Counted from the first letter of the stretch, positions 10,059-19,512 are shown. The stretch: DNA of 30,778 nucleotides from Bimuria novae-zelandiae CBS 107.79 (GCA_010015655.1 ML976657.1:550744-581521); one strand, 5' to 3'. Program-made: numbers and translations. Notes: generated by a model not told the origin, from the sequence alone.

Positions 10059-10767
10059 TTATCCTGCCCTCGCAGCGGCAACAATCTCTTCATACAACGG
10101 TAGCCGTTCTGACCTCCTACCCCTAGCCCTAGATGTGTCGCGGAAAATTCCTTCCTCCATCTCCGAACCATCAGCTCTGGTATTGGCCCTACTCTGCCGC
10201 ATTCTCCAGCGCTGCATGTTTCCCTTGATTGCACTCTTTACCCCCGAACAACACATAACCGTGGAAAACAAAGCGCTTGCCAACCACAACCAAAATTTGA
10301 TCATATCAAGCCACACCGCTGCCTTCATTCTACCTATATTCACACCCTGGTATTCAGTTTCTAACTGCTGACCGGATAGGTAGGTATTACAGAAGACACC
10401 GAAGAGCGCCAGCCAGAGTATGCATATGGTGGATTCGACGAGAAAGGTGAGGCGGTATGATCGTAAAGTGACAGCATCTATGACGAGAGTGATGAATGTG
10501 AGACCAAACACCACCTGGGAGTATATGAAGGCTGAGCCCCTGTGACCTTCCGAAAGCTCAATGGCATAGCATGTGCCGGATGCGACGGCGAAGACGAGTT
10601 GGAGAACGCGAATGCCAAACCTAAATAGACTGATGAGGGGATTATCGAGGCGAGCGTATACGCCTGATTGGAATGTTGAATCTGGTCAGAATGGTGAGAG
10701 AATTGGGACTCGCCTTGGGTATCAGGGACTGACAGCTTTTTATTAAGCTTTCAACATTCAACCACAT
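10059..10767 (-). CDS. MARVEL-domain membrane protein
   Basis: Two exons, 10767-10734 and 10681-10059, with a 52 bp intron 10733-10682 (GTCAGT..ACCAG), 218 residues. The spliced start is MWLNVESLIKSYSTFQSG, then VYARLDNPLISLFRFGIRVL, the classic entry to fungal MARVEL domains. Four membrane helices follow at about residues 28-50, 62-83, 89-113 and 131-157; the fourth contains AAVWLDMIKFWLWLASALFS, the family's conserved Asp-containing helix. The tail is about 60 residues, basic and Ser/Arg rich, probably cytosolic. Such proteins organise plasma-membrane domains or sorting in fungi; the exact role here is unknown. A Fot1-type element now lies 104 bp upstream of the ATG, between this gene and the divergent transcription factor. 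The first exon is short and is the uncertain part. Confidence 0.82.
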
Positions 10768-10871
10768 AGATAAGCCGTTGACGTCTGTAGTCCGCTTGAT
10801 TCAATAGCGGTGTTACAACATCGGGCCGAATACGACGTAGACGAAGGCGCATCAATACGCGGACCCGCTTA

Positions 10872-10924
10872 ACGTGTTCCACCAGTCAATAGGACACACC
10901 AGTCAGTGGGACACCCCACCAAAA
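10872..10924 (+). repeat. left terminal inverted repeat of the Fot1-type element
   Basis: Structure: ACGTGTTCC, two 17 bp tandem units (10881-10897 and 10898-10914, consensus ACCAGTCAGTGGGACAC), then CCCACCAAAA. The outer unit has two G-to-A changes relative to the right end (AATAGG for AGTGGG). Confidence 0.9.
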
Positions 10925-10953
10925 CCACGACGCGTCTTTGCACAACACCCGCA

Positions 10954-12785
10954 ATGCTAGCCATACGGTATAACCAGAAGCTCCAAAAAGAAGGTAGACT
11001 TGCTGTATTAAAGCAGGCGATTTAGACTAGCCAGGTCTTTAGCTATTAAAAAGCTACGAGACTCTATAATGTCTCCTAATCTATAGTTTATAAACGCGTT
11101 AATAGTACTCTATCTTAGGCTACTACTAACGCCTAGAAATAAAAGCTACACCCTATAAAGGAGTAGGCCCTAGTAGAGTAGATTTTAGATCTTAACTAAC
11201 GTAGATTTCCGCCTTATATTTTTAACATACATAGGATAGCTAACTATTTACTTACTATATATAGCTAGATCCTTACCTTATAACTTATAAGTAAGAACTA
11301 GGTATCGCGCTTTATTAAGGCTTAGCTAAACTTATAAATTAAGTAGTTTAAAAGCTTTTATAGCTAGCACGCGCTTAGTAAGAATCCTATTAAAATCTTT
11401 ACCTAGTATAAGCTTATAGAGGAGACATGATAGACATATAGCATACTAGATATAGATATTTATAATTTTAATAAGAAAGGCTTCATAATAGGGGTTGCCT
11501 CTACGTCTAGAGTAGTAACTAGCTTAAATACTATAGGGAGGGCTATGTATCTAAAGCCTAGTAATTAAGACTACGTTATAATAATTAAAGCTATCTACGT
11601 AGCTAGGTAGTTTATACTACTTTTTATTATCCTACCTAATAAGCTTTACTAGGCTAGCTAGTATACTAACCTACCTACTAGCTAGGTACTAGCTATTAAT
11701 AATAATAATTAAATAATAAATAGCCTAGGGTTCGCCTAGCTAAAGTACTTTAATTAGTATATAAAATTTTATATAGTAGGCACCTAGTAGCTACTTATTA
11801 TAAATAGTTATAGTAGCTACGCTGCCCTTAAGTTTAATTAGTACTATAAGATATATAAGATAATTAGCCTTTATATGCCTGCCTACACGAGCTCCCTCTT
11901 ATAGCCTCTAGATATTAGCTATTTCTCACCTGTTAAGATAGCGTACAGACATAAGGTAACTAAGCTAGCCAGACAAGGTGTTTATTATATAGACAAGGAA
12001 GAGTTCCTGTTAATCTACCTACGTATACGTAGGGCTATCTTCACAGAGCAGAACATTAAGGCTGGCTTTCGAGCGACAGGGCTGGTGCCTCCCTGTCCAA
12101 ATCGGGTCCTCTCATGCCTGACTGTAGTCAGGACACCGTCACCGCCACAGACTATTACTAAGACAGCATGGACAGCTAAGACGCCTCGCACTACTACTCA
12201 GGTTAAGTAATAAGCTAGGCTTATACGTAATTATCTATAGTAATAGTTTTAGAGCCCTATATGTTAAGCTATTGCGTAGCTTATTAAAGGCTATTAGCTT
12301 ATAATAAACTTAGTAATAATCTTAGCAGAAAAGAATAAAAGGCTATAAGTAGCTAACTATTATTATAAATAAAGGTAGGATAGGCGCAGATAGTATATTA
12401 CCTTTAAAGGGGCTTTACAGGCTAAGGAAGGTTAAAGGCTGACTATAGAGGCTAAAAGGGTGCTCTAGCAGGTAGAGCAAGATGTGACGATCGTGGGACT
12501 TGCTGTGATCTGGGCATCGTCACAAGGGCGATGGATGGCAGCTGCTACACTGAGAAGGCAGTTACTAGATAGCGGCAGACTATATGCCGCCTACTCGGCC
12601 CTCTCGATCCCTTTCTCTTCTTTAGCTTTGAGTCTTTGTACATAGCGCCAATCTATCAGCCGCAAGGCTATATCTTGCTGGCCGTTACACAAGACGACTG
12701 AGCAGGACGACTATAAGCACCACCTACATGTAGTAACTGCCATAAGCAAGGCCACACAAGGACTTAGTGTAGACAGGGATCGTAG
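10954..12785 (+). pseudogene. Fot1/pogo transposase, eroded by RIP-type stops and split by an LTR
   Basis: From ATG 10954 (MLAIRYNQKLQKEGRLAVLK) the frame can be followed past many TAG/TAA codons. Recognisable blocks: the helix-turn-helix N-terminal part (VFSY*KATRLYNVS), DIYNFNKKGFIIGVAST in place of the DDE-domain DETGFMMG block, NNNN*IINSLGFA*LKYFN for the NGWTTNELGLEWLKHFN block, MPAYTSSLL*PLDISYFSPVK for the PPHSSHLLQPLDV block, and EFLLIYLRIRRAIFTEQNIK then AGFRATGLVPPCPNRVLSCL, nearly intact. The C-terminus (AEKNKRL, ...ALQAKEG) is cut by the LTR after VEQD and resumes after it as APPTCSNCHKQGHTRT, a CxxCxxxGHxxxxC zinc knuckle with its last residues at about 12770, and a TAG at 12783. 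Both aspartates needed for catalysis are altered or in broken frames, so it is dead. Confidence 0.88.
12483..12689. mobile_element. solo LTR (207 bp) nested in the Fot1-type element
   Basis: Begins TGTGACGATC and ends GCCGTTACA, so it has TG..CA ends, and is flanked on both sides by the exact 5 bp duplication CAAGA (12478-12482 and 12690-12694). Its base composition is normal, in sharp contrast to the TpA-rich host element. No coding sequence or polypurine tract adjoins it, so it is a solo LTR left by recombination. It opens with a 9 bp stem (12483-12491 pairing with 12516-12524). Confidence 0.9.
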
Positions 12786-12864
12786 CTATTATATAATTTA
12801 TTTATATTATATTTAACTATTACGTTATTAAGTTATTAAGTTATTATACAAAAAGTCGCGTAGA

Positions 12865-12917
12865 TTTTGGTGGGGTGTCCCACTGACTGGTGTGTCCCAC
12901 TGACTGGTGGAACACGT
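12865..12917 (-). repeat. right terminal inverted repeat of the Fot1-type element
   Basis: Reverse complement of the left end, with both 17 bp units (12908-12892 and 12891-12875) intact, so it shows the unmutated state. It is followed by TA at 12918-12919. Confidence 0.9.
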
Positions 12918-13113
12918 TAAACTTCTCCGGATCATTTGTTGCAATTTTGCCGAGGCTTTGAAGCAAGCATTACCTGCTTTGTCTTAGCGTACTGCTCCGA
13001 AATAAACGAACTCGCGGCACAGGAGAGAGCCCAAATACGCGGCATTGAGCGTACCCGCTCGTACTCGTTTTCCGCAGGCCCACGCGAACGAAGTAGCTCC
13101 CTGCGCAACCATC

Positions 13114-14405
13114 ATGGCTAGTGAAATTCCAACGCCCAGCGACCATACTGAATCGCCCATCGGAAGCACTGGAAATCCAGATCAACCTACCGCTGAAGAG
13201 AGGGCAGCGAAGAATGCCGAGGAGAAAGAGAAGGCAATTAAGCGGCGGGCGCATCGCAAGTCGCGCTTTGGATGCAAGAATTGCAAGGTCAGACGAATCA
13301 AAGTGCGTTCATTTTGGTACCTATCCGTGCCTTCGCTTTCTAATTATCAATATAGTGCGACGAGAGGAAACCTGAATGCACCAACTGCAGGACTCGGCAA
13401 GTCCGCTGTGACTATCTCCCTACTGTCACTTCATCGACCTCGTCACAAACAACAGCCACAGCGAGTCCGGCTGAGACATCAGTACCATCCTCACCTTTTC
13501 CAGCCCTCAACGCCAATGATATAGAGCTCATGTACCATTGGACCACCACGACTGCGAACACGCTTTCGTCCCAGACTCCAGGTGTAATATTTTGGCGAAC
13601 CCAAGTAACCGAAATCGCCCTACAACACCACCATGTTCTCCATCTCATACTAGCCATAACAGCACACCATCTTGCTCGCTTTCGACTTGAACGCCATGAC
13701 CAGTTTCTTGGGCTAGCAAACCACCATTATGCGACTGCGCTTCCCACAGTGACAGCGGAGCTATCGCAGTTGAATCCGGACAATTGTGATGCGGTGCTTA
13801 TCTCCGTCGAATTAATAGCCTTCATAAAATGGGCGAAGGGACCACAGCCCGGAGAGTATCTAGCATTCGGCGAAAAAGGACAATCAGATTTCCTCGTCAT
13901 GTTTCGCGGAATAAGGACCACCATCGAAACCTTGGGCTACGAAAACTTCACGAAGTCCCATGCACCTAATATTCGCAAGAGAATGAAGCCTCTTCCCAAT
14001 GTCGCTGGGACGCTGGATTACGAAAAACCCTTGGCCGAGCTGTGCGATTACATCCAGTACTCTTCATCTCCTGAGACTCTAGAATGCAACACACGGTCGT
14101 ACGACGTGCTGTTAGAGATGTATAAAAATCGATACGGTGGTGTGGATGGTGAGTACCACGTCTCGTTTGGATGGATATATCGCATGAAGGAGGAGTTCTT
14201 GGCAGCTCTGCAGAGACACGATTCGGTGCCGCTGGTCATATATGCGCATTTCGCAGTGCTGATGAATGACATGGAACGCTTTTGGTATATGCAGGGGTGG
14301 ACCACGCATGTGTTAGCTGGTATATGGGAGATCTTGAGAGACGAGGACAGGGTGCATATGCGGTGGCCGATCAATGTGGTAGGTTGGATTCCTCCTCATT
14401 ATTAA
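13114..14405 (+). CDS. Zn2Cys6 fungal transcription factor
   Basis: Two exons, 13114-13302 and 13356-14405, with a 53 bp phase-0 intron 13303-13355 (GTGCGT, TTCTAATT branch, ATATAG), 412 residues. The intron falls inside the zinc cluster; splicing yields six cysteines at residues 54, 57, 64, 71, 74 and 81 in the spacing C-x2-C-x6-C-x6-C-x2-C-x6-C, with HRKSRFGCKNCKVRRIK and CDERKPECTNCRTRQVRCDY on its two sides. A basic, charged run (EERAAKNAEEKEKAIKRR) precedes it. The rest is a Ser/Thr/Pro linker and a helical regulatory part (residues about 120-400) in the style of sterol-uptake-regulator-like (Upc2-like) proteins: LHLILAITAHHLARFR, LFLGLANHHYATAL-like segment, end WPINVVGWIPPHY. It should bind DNA in the nucleus; targets are unknown. 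ATG 13114 is chosen as the first in-frame ATG. The Fot1-type element ends 196 bp upstream. Confidence 0.9.
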
Positions 14406-15327
14406 CATTGGCGCTGTTGGAAGGTAGGACATTCGAGTGCATCCACTGTATTTATACCCTGAGAATTCGGCTACTGTGTTGGATATGGCGAGCGGCGCGA
14501 GAACGGTGTGTCTACGTTCAACACCGTCTACCGGAAGAGTCCGATGGTTGACGGTGCGCAATACGCTCGGAACAGCACCAACTTGGGCTGTAAAACGCCA
14601 ATTTCTCATTATCGTTGTCGCGACGGATACAGAGCGATGACGTCCGATTGACTCCGGATTATAATAGTTCAAAAGAGATTTTTCGCCGTATAAACGGCAT
14701 ACATATGTACACACATCTAAGTTCGCTCACTGTGTATTCGACCCTGGATAGAAATAGAAGCCCAGATCTTGTCTATAGGTAAGGCTTGGTCTACCTGCAA
14801 GCAAGTACCAGAGCCTTGCGGCTGTGTGCAACACTCACTACTAAACAACTATTCCTGGACCTTATTACAGATACGGGGGGTAATGCAAACATAAGCTTAG
14901 TAGGAACCACGCTAGACTTTAAGGAGTGAAGACGTAGTGAGGGAACTTAGTTGTGGGTTAGCGCAAAAAGTCCACATAATACAGCACTTCCCAGATTTAT
15001 TAGGTGATGCAACAATTTCACATGGCCAACTTTCGAAGGCACTCGGCCCCTGTGGTCATGTGACCTTCTGCACTGACCAGAATTTTACGCTCGGATCCAA
15101 ATACATTTCAAGAAACCGGCCTCCATAAATCGAGACCCATAAATTATCTATTGCTCGAGGGTCTTAAATACCTTACTGACTCTTAGTCTTACTTCACAAC
15201 TACTAAACTTCCCACGAACTCTAAACACCTCCAGTGGTAACTAATTCTTTGTAAGTCTATCAAAGCTTGTTCGCACTATCGCCTACTAATACGTGTATAG
15301 CCTTGGATAACCTACAACGCAAGCGCC
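14406..15327. other. intergenic
   Basis: No gene, RNA or repeat was recognised. Short frames on both strands next to the transcription factor stop have no family features. Base composition is ordinary, without RIP-like TpA excess. Confidence 0.45.
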
Positions 15328-16136
15328 ATGCAACATATCGAGTCCACAGACAATAAAGTCTCTTCCACAGATAGGCACGCAATTAATGGGGAAGCCTTAC
15401 TCTTGAGGTTTCCCGGTGAACTGCGGAATCGTATCTACGAGTATGCCTTTGGTACGCGAGAGACCAAGGGAAAGCACTACCTCGACTTATTTTCACTTTT
15501 CTTCGGCCATCTCCGGTTTGATTTTAATGACAAACACCGCGCACTTCTTCAAATTTGCCGTCTGAAGCAGGTCTGTCGCCAAATTCGGCAGGAAACACTG
15601 CACATGCAGTCGAACATCTTCTATAATGACCATGCCTTCAAGCACGCCGCCTTTCGCGCTATGTGCATGTCACATCGTCCCCTGCCATCTCCCCAACACG
15701 TCGCAAAGGTCCTGGTTGAACTATCTTTATGTCAATTTTATTACGAGGGAATATTCTGCGGTCCTTGGTGGCTTAGCAGGGTTTCTGGACTATCTCAAGC
15801 ATACCCAGAAGTCGAGGTGATGATCATCTTGTCGCAAACGGGCGTTAGCCGAGACGTTCGGAAGGCCTTAAAGCATTGTGCAGCTATCCGAAGGACCCTA
15901 CGCGGCAAGACCTTCCTGCCTGGCGCCTCAGCTTCGTTCAGAAAGCAAGTGGCGCAGTTAGGTCGGAATTTCAACTCCCCCGTATACCAATCAATAGACC
16001 TCTGACGAACTTAACGGTCTTTTTTGCGGACAAGTTTGATGAGAATCTTTTGCGGGCTGGATGGTATAAGTGGTGCGCGAAGGAGGAGAAGTTTTGGATG
16101 CGAGTGGTCCGCAAGTGGTACCAAGAGGGCATATAA
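15328..16136 (+). pseudogene. F-box-like LPxELRNRIY family gene with a C-terminal frameshift
   Basis: ATG 15328 opens a 225-residue frame with LLLRFPGELRNRIYEYAFGT at residues 24-43 and LKQVCRQIRQETLHMQSNIF further on, the two N-terminal hallmarks of the family seen also at 8869 and 17366. The frame stops at 16005. The expected family end continues in the +2 frame: LPRIPINRPLTNLTVFFADK, FDENLLRAGWYKWCAKEEKF and WMRVVRKWYQEGI, stopping at 16136, and equivalent to LPVNLRFFTDYKL...WQKHGM of the copy at 16521. The shift lies about 15955-15985. A splice fix was sought, but the available donors (phase 0 and 1) do not match the phase-2 acceptor at 15997. A recent single-base indel is the simplest reading; a sequencing error or a naturally shorter protein cannot be excluded. 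Confidence 0.65.
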
Positions 16137-16520
16137 GTGTCGGGTTGCTCGTTGGGTATCTCTTCTAGGCTTCGGAAAACACGTGCACAAGGCAGCCGTG
16201 TGGTGGGCATGATTTTCTCGTTAGGTACGCAGGAACATGATATATTATCCTAGCATTCATGGCACAACACTTGGGCAAAGCTGGAACCAGATCAAAGCTA
16301 TTATGTATGCCTGATAGCTAAGCTTTTCCGAGTTTGCCACAGGAAACCCTGCTCTTGCTTTCCACTCGCGGGACGGACCAAGGTCTGATCTGAACGCAAT
16401 CAACCCCAACATAGAAATTAATGCATTTGAGAAGATGCTTAGGATCTTTCTTCCTCCGACCCGCTCCAACGAACTTATGCTGCACAACTAATGCAGTCGG
16501 GGTCATGAACACATCGAGAA
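16137..16520. other. convergent intergenic
   Basis: Lies between the ends of two converging members of the same family. Only short unsupported frames on the minus strand are seen. No repeat was recognised. Confidence 0.4.
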
Positions 16521-17366
16521 TTACATGCCGTGCTTCTGCCAGGTCTCAACCTGCGTAACGAAATCCTTCCACCGCGGCAGGTCCTCCTTGATGCATTCAA
16601 TTTCTTCCAGTGACAACTTATAGTCCGTGAAGAATCTAAGATTGACGGGCAACGGTTCCACATCTTCAGCATATCCTTCCCAAACACGCGCCATTGCCTG
16701 AACAGGAACATCCACGTCGTCCGGCGCTGATGGGAACTCCATTCTTCTTTTCCGCACGGCCAGCAAAAGCGCGCTAGCTGCCAAATTAATGTCGAAGAGA
16801 TTCCCGGACGAGGCTAGACGCGGGAGAAAAACGTCTATTGATATGTTGGGATATGCGGCACAGTATTTGGCTAATTCAAAAATTGCTTCGACGTCGAAGA
16901 GAGGGAAGTCCCAGCGACCAGTCGAGGTATCCCACGGAGATCGTTTCCGGTATGGTATGAGCGGGGTTCCGCAGACGTCCAGTATCTTGATTCTTGAGAT
17001 GGCCGCTAGATGAGTGTGTGAGCAGTGATCCAAGAATGCTACACAAGATGCAGCGCAGCCTTTCGGGTGCGTCACGGTGTCGAAGTGGAGTGTGTTGTTT
17101 CTGAGTCCGAAGCCGCGCGTTTCCCAGTGGAGTTGCCGACACACGGAACGCAGCTGGTTCAGGCCGAAGTTGTTTCTTCTCTTCTCTGGATCGTGTGGGT
17201 AAAGTCGGAAACGTGCTGTCGCATCGTTGACACCGCTCACTTGGACGACACTCGCGTTGCCTTCGTCCGTAATCACGTAGTAGTAGATGCGATTTCGTAT
17301 TTCAGGCGGCATCGACCGTAGTAGAGGCGCTTGATGGCAACTCGTGACCGTTTCCATATTTTTCAT
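16521..17366 (-). CDS. F-box-like MPPEIRNRIY family protein, intact
   Basis: A single-exon gene of 281 residues. MPPEIRNRIYYYV at residues 19-31 is the family's N-terminal helix motif, and LRSVCRQLHWETRGFGLRNN (about 73-92) is its second conserved block. The middle contains hydrophobic strands and helices (AISRIKILDVCGTPLI, FDVEAIFELAKYCAAYPNIS), and the end LPVNLRFFTDYKLSLEEIEC then LPRWKDFVTQVETWQKHGM is the shared C-terminal element. The N-terminus is only distantly like an F-box, so a link to SCF ubiquitin ligases is a guess from family usage. It is the only unbroken member of the three in this window. ATG 17366 is followed after three codons by a second Met; the first is kept. A palindromic transposon begins 196 bp upstream of the start and may affect its promoter. 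Confidence 0.78.
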   Translation of the reverse strand: MKNMETVTSCHQAPLLRSMPPEIRNRIYYYVITDEGNASVVQVSGVNDATARFRLYPHDPEKRRNNFGLNQLRSVCRQLHWETRGFGLRNNTLHFDTVTHPKGCAASCVAFLDHCSHTHLAAISRIKILDVCGTPLIPYRKRSPWDTSTGRWDFPLFDVEAIFELAKYCAAYPNISIDVFLPRLASSGNLFDINLAASALLLAVRKRRMEFPSAPDDVDVPVQAMARVWEGYAEDVEPLPVNLRFFTDYKLSLEEIECIKEDLPRWKDFVTQVETWQKHGM

Positions 17367-17562
17367 GGTCGAGAGCAGTCGGGATTGGACGGAAAGTGCA
17401 GTGAAGGCGTTGTGTTACACACATGCATCCAGAATCCGAACGCTGCAAACAGAATGACTGTGTGTGACTACGCCGCAATTCATGTGCCACGGCTGACGGC
17501 ACAATATAACCAAAGTTCAGAGAGGAAAGTTTTGGTCGGCAAATCTATTTTCGCAATCGATA

Positions 17563-18252
17563 CCGAGCTGCCCGGCGCAACGATCCACTTTTTACTAAGA
17601 AAATCAAGAAAAATACGAAAGTTTAAAGTAATATAGCTTTTTAACTACTAATTCTTTTTAAAAACTTCCTTTGCTAAAGTTATAAAGATAGATTTTATCT
17701 CTAATTTTAAAATTTTAGTCTCTTAATAATAATAATTATTTATTTAAAAAAGGTAGAAAAGTATTAAAATTTAAGTTTTTAAAATTAAAAATTTAGAGTT
17801 TTATTAGGAGTAAACTATACTATTTAAAACATATTTTATATTAGAGCCCTTAATATTAACATGCTAACTAAAACGTTATATAAACAAAATTATTTTAAAA
17901 AAAATTATTTAAAAAAAAATGATCTAACTCTCTAAATAAACCTTTATATAAAAAAAGTTTAATATAAAAAGTGTTTAAAATAGTATAGTTCACGCCTAAC
18001 ACCTTTTACTTTTTAATTTTAAAGACTTAAATTTTAACACTTTTTTACCGTTTTTAAAAATGTAATTATTATTAAGAAACTAAAATTATAGAATTATAGA
18101 TAAAATCCATCCTTATAACTTTAGTAAAGGAAGTTTTTAAAAAGAATTAGTAGTTAAAAAGCTATATTACTTTAAACTTTCGTATTTTTCTTGATTTTCT
18201 TAGTAAAAAGTGGCTCGTTGCGCCGGGTGGCTCGTTGCGCCGAGCAGCTCGG
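17563..18252. mobile_element. 690 bp palindromic (foldback) MITE with TA target duplication
   Basis: Flanked by TA at 17561-17562 and 18253-18254. Both ends read CCGAGCTGC[C/T]CGGCGCAACGA inward. The left arm (17563 to about 17845) is the reverse complement of the right arm (about 17960 to 18252) at roughly 80-90 percent by eye, for example the shared CACTTTTTACTAAGAAAATC and AACTATACTATTT segments; a TA-rich centre of about 110 bp shows less pairing. There is no coding capacity. The ends are GC rich and the body very AT rich. On the right arm a 17 bp unit (18210-18226, again 18227-18243) is duplicated. The TA duplication suggests mobilisation by a Tc1-mariner-type transposase, but the ends do not match the Fot1-type element at 10872. 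Confidence 0.88.
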
Positions 18253-18254
18253 TA

Positions 18255-19083
18255 AGACAAGATTTAATTTCCGAGCTCCGCGAGTGGCGACACCACCTCA
18301 CGATCAGGCCATACATCGACGAAACATCGACGGAGACACCCTTAAGGATTTGCAAATTCCTAAAAATCGCCCTCCAAGCACGGCTGCTTCGAGTACCAAA
18401 GTCAGCAAAGTCAGGGCTATAAACGACACCGGGCCTGGCTGCGATGCGCAGTCGATTTCGGCCGCTCACCATCCAGGTCACCTTCCTTTACCCGCGTGCC
18501 TTCCGCACGAGGACCAAGTTGTCGCACAGTCTCTTTGCGGCTGACTCTCGCAGCCAAAATTTGCTACAAGCGTTGTCGATGTCCCGGGCTCAGCTCCTAG
18601 TAAGTGCACATCGCACACCACTTGCTATTACAAAACTGGCAAATCCCGCTTTCAAAGTCGTTTCCGGTTGCGCATGTGCAGCAGAGCCACTGTAGAGGTC
18701 GACTCATGGTAGTGCTGGTATAGCTGACAGGCATCGTATGGCCTTGATTGAGATTTAGCGGAAGTACTTGTGGCCTCGAGGTTTGTAGTGGAAGAAAGCA
18801 GAAGCGATGGAGTGGTTCGTTTTAATGGCGACTCCAGCACGTGAATGATTGAGCATTCACGCGCCGGGACAGCAGGCAAGTGCTGGTGACACGAGCTCCT
18901 TATATTCACGGAAGGCTGATTGGATTTCAAGGGGGTGGTGAAATAAGCGCATGGGGAGCAAGCCTCGTGTCAACCCTCTGAACGTAGGGTTTCGAAACCT
19001 ATGATGAACTTGCTAAATAACTGCTGTCATTCGGTCAGTTTATGACACTGGCTAGAGCAAGCTCTCGAACAAACGACAACCCA
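18255..19083. other. intergenic, no gene recognised
   Basis: Overlapping frames of 70-117 residues occur on both strands but none shows a domain, a supported start or splice pattern. Composition is ordinary, so this is probably unique sequence rather than transposon remains. Confidence 0.4.
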
Positions 19084-19512
19084 CTAGCTGGCCCGCTTCT
19101 TCTTCTTCTTCTTCTTCTTCTTCTTCTTCTTCTTCTTCTTCTTCTTCTTCTTCTTCTTCTTCTTCTTCTTCTTCTTCTTCTTCTTCTTCTTCTTCTTCTT
19201 CTCATGCTTCTTTGCCTCCTCACACTGAGCTTTCTCCCGCTCCCGCGCTTCCGTCGATGACATCGGCGATGTGGGCAAGTTTTGCCGGAAGAAGTCTTCT
19301 GGTAGCCGTGGACCATGAGGAAGATCTCCTGCAGCTGATTGCTGAGCTGCGACATGCTGCCTTGAGGGCTTTCCGTGGTCATGTTGGGTGACTCCTGTGT
19401 TGCTGGTCGCGGTGTACTCTACTGAAAACACGTTTCGGAGTGCAGAGGTGGTGGGTGGGATTCGTAACATCTTCCTGGTGGTGGGTGATGCGAATAGTAT
19501 TACCAGCCTCAT
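19084..19512 (-). CDS. doubtful hypothetical protein ending in a poly-lysine tract
   Basis: ATG 19512 opens 142 residues: MRLVILFASPTTRKMLRIPP, a Ser/Thr/Gln-rich middle, LPEDFFRQNLPTSPMSSTEA, then a basic charged run and about 36 lysines encoded by the AAG strand of a microsatellite, ending RAS. A second minus-strand frame (19382-19035) covers the same bases and reads the repeat as arginine, and the plus strand reads it as leucine, so openness here is partly a product of the repeat. No family match is recognised. If real, the lysine tract would be highly unstable in length. Confidence 0.25.
   Translation of the reverse strand: MRLVILFASPTTRKMLRIPPTTSALRNVFSVEYTATSNTGVTQHDHGKPSRQHVAAQQSAAGDLPHGPRLPEDFFRQNLPTSPMSSTEAREREKAQCEEAKKHEKKKKKKKKKKKKKKKKKKKKKKKKKKKKKKKKKKKRAS
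19096..19200 (+). repeat. (CTT)35 microsatellite
   Basis: An uninterrupted run of 35 CTT units (AAG on the minus strand) with no substitution, which suggests recent growth. Purine/pyrimidine asymmetry is complete across 105 bp. Confidence 0.95.

Larger units (their letters stand above)
10872..12917 (+). mobile_element. Fot1/pogo-type (Tc1-mariner) transposon, RIP-mutated, with nested LTR
   Basis: A 2046 bp element bounded by TA on both sides (10870-10871 and 12918-12919). The 53 bp terminal inverted repeats begin ACGTGTTCC and match except for a few G/A differences. The interior carries a transposase of the Fot1/pogo class on the plus strand. The body from 10960 to 11880 is extremely TpA rich with many stops, while 11900-12130 is much less changed. 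The solo LTR at 12483-12689 lies inside; without it and its duplicated 5 bp the element would be 1834 bp, a normal Fot1-like length. It sits between the divergent MARVEL and Zn2Cys6 genes, 104 bp and 196 bp from their start codons. Confidence 0.92.

Noticed and set aside
17563..18252. Foldback element as a non-autonomous derivative of the Fot1-type element at 10872
   Set aside because: Both duplicate TA, but the tips differ (CCGAGCTGC versus ACGTGTTCC), so a direct descent is not supported.
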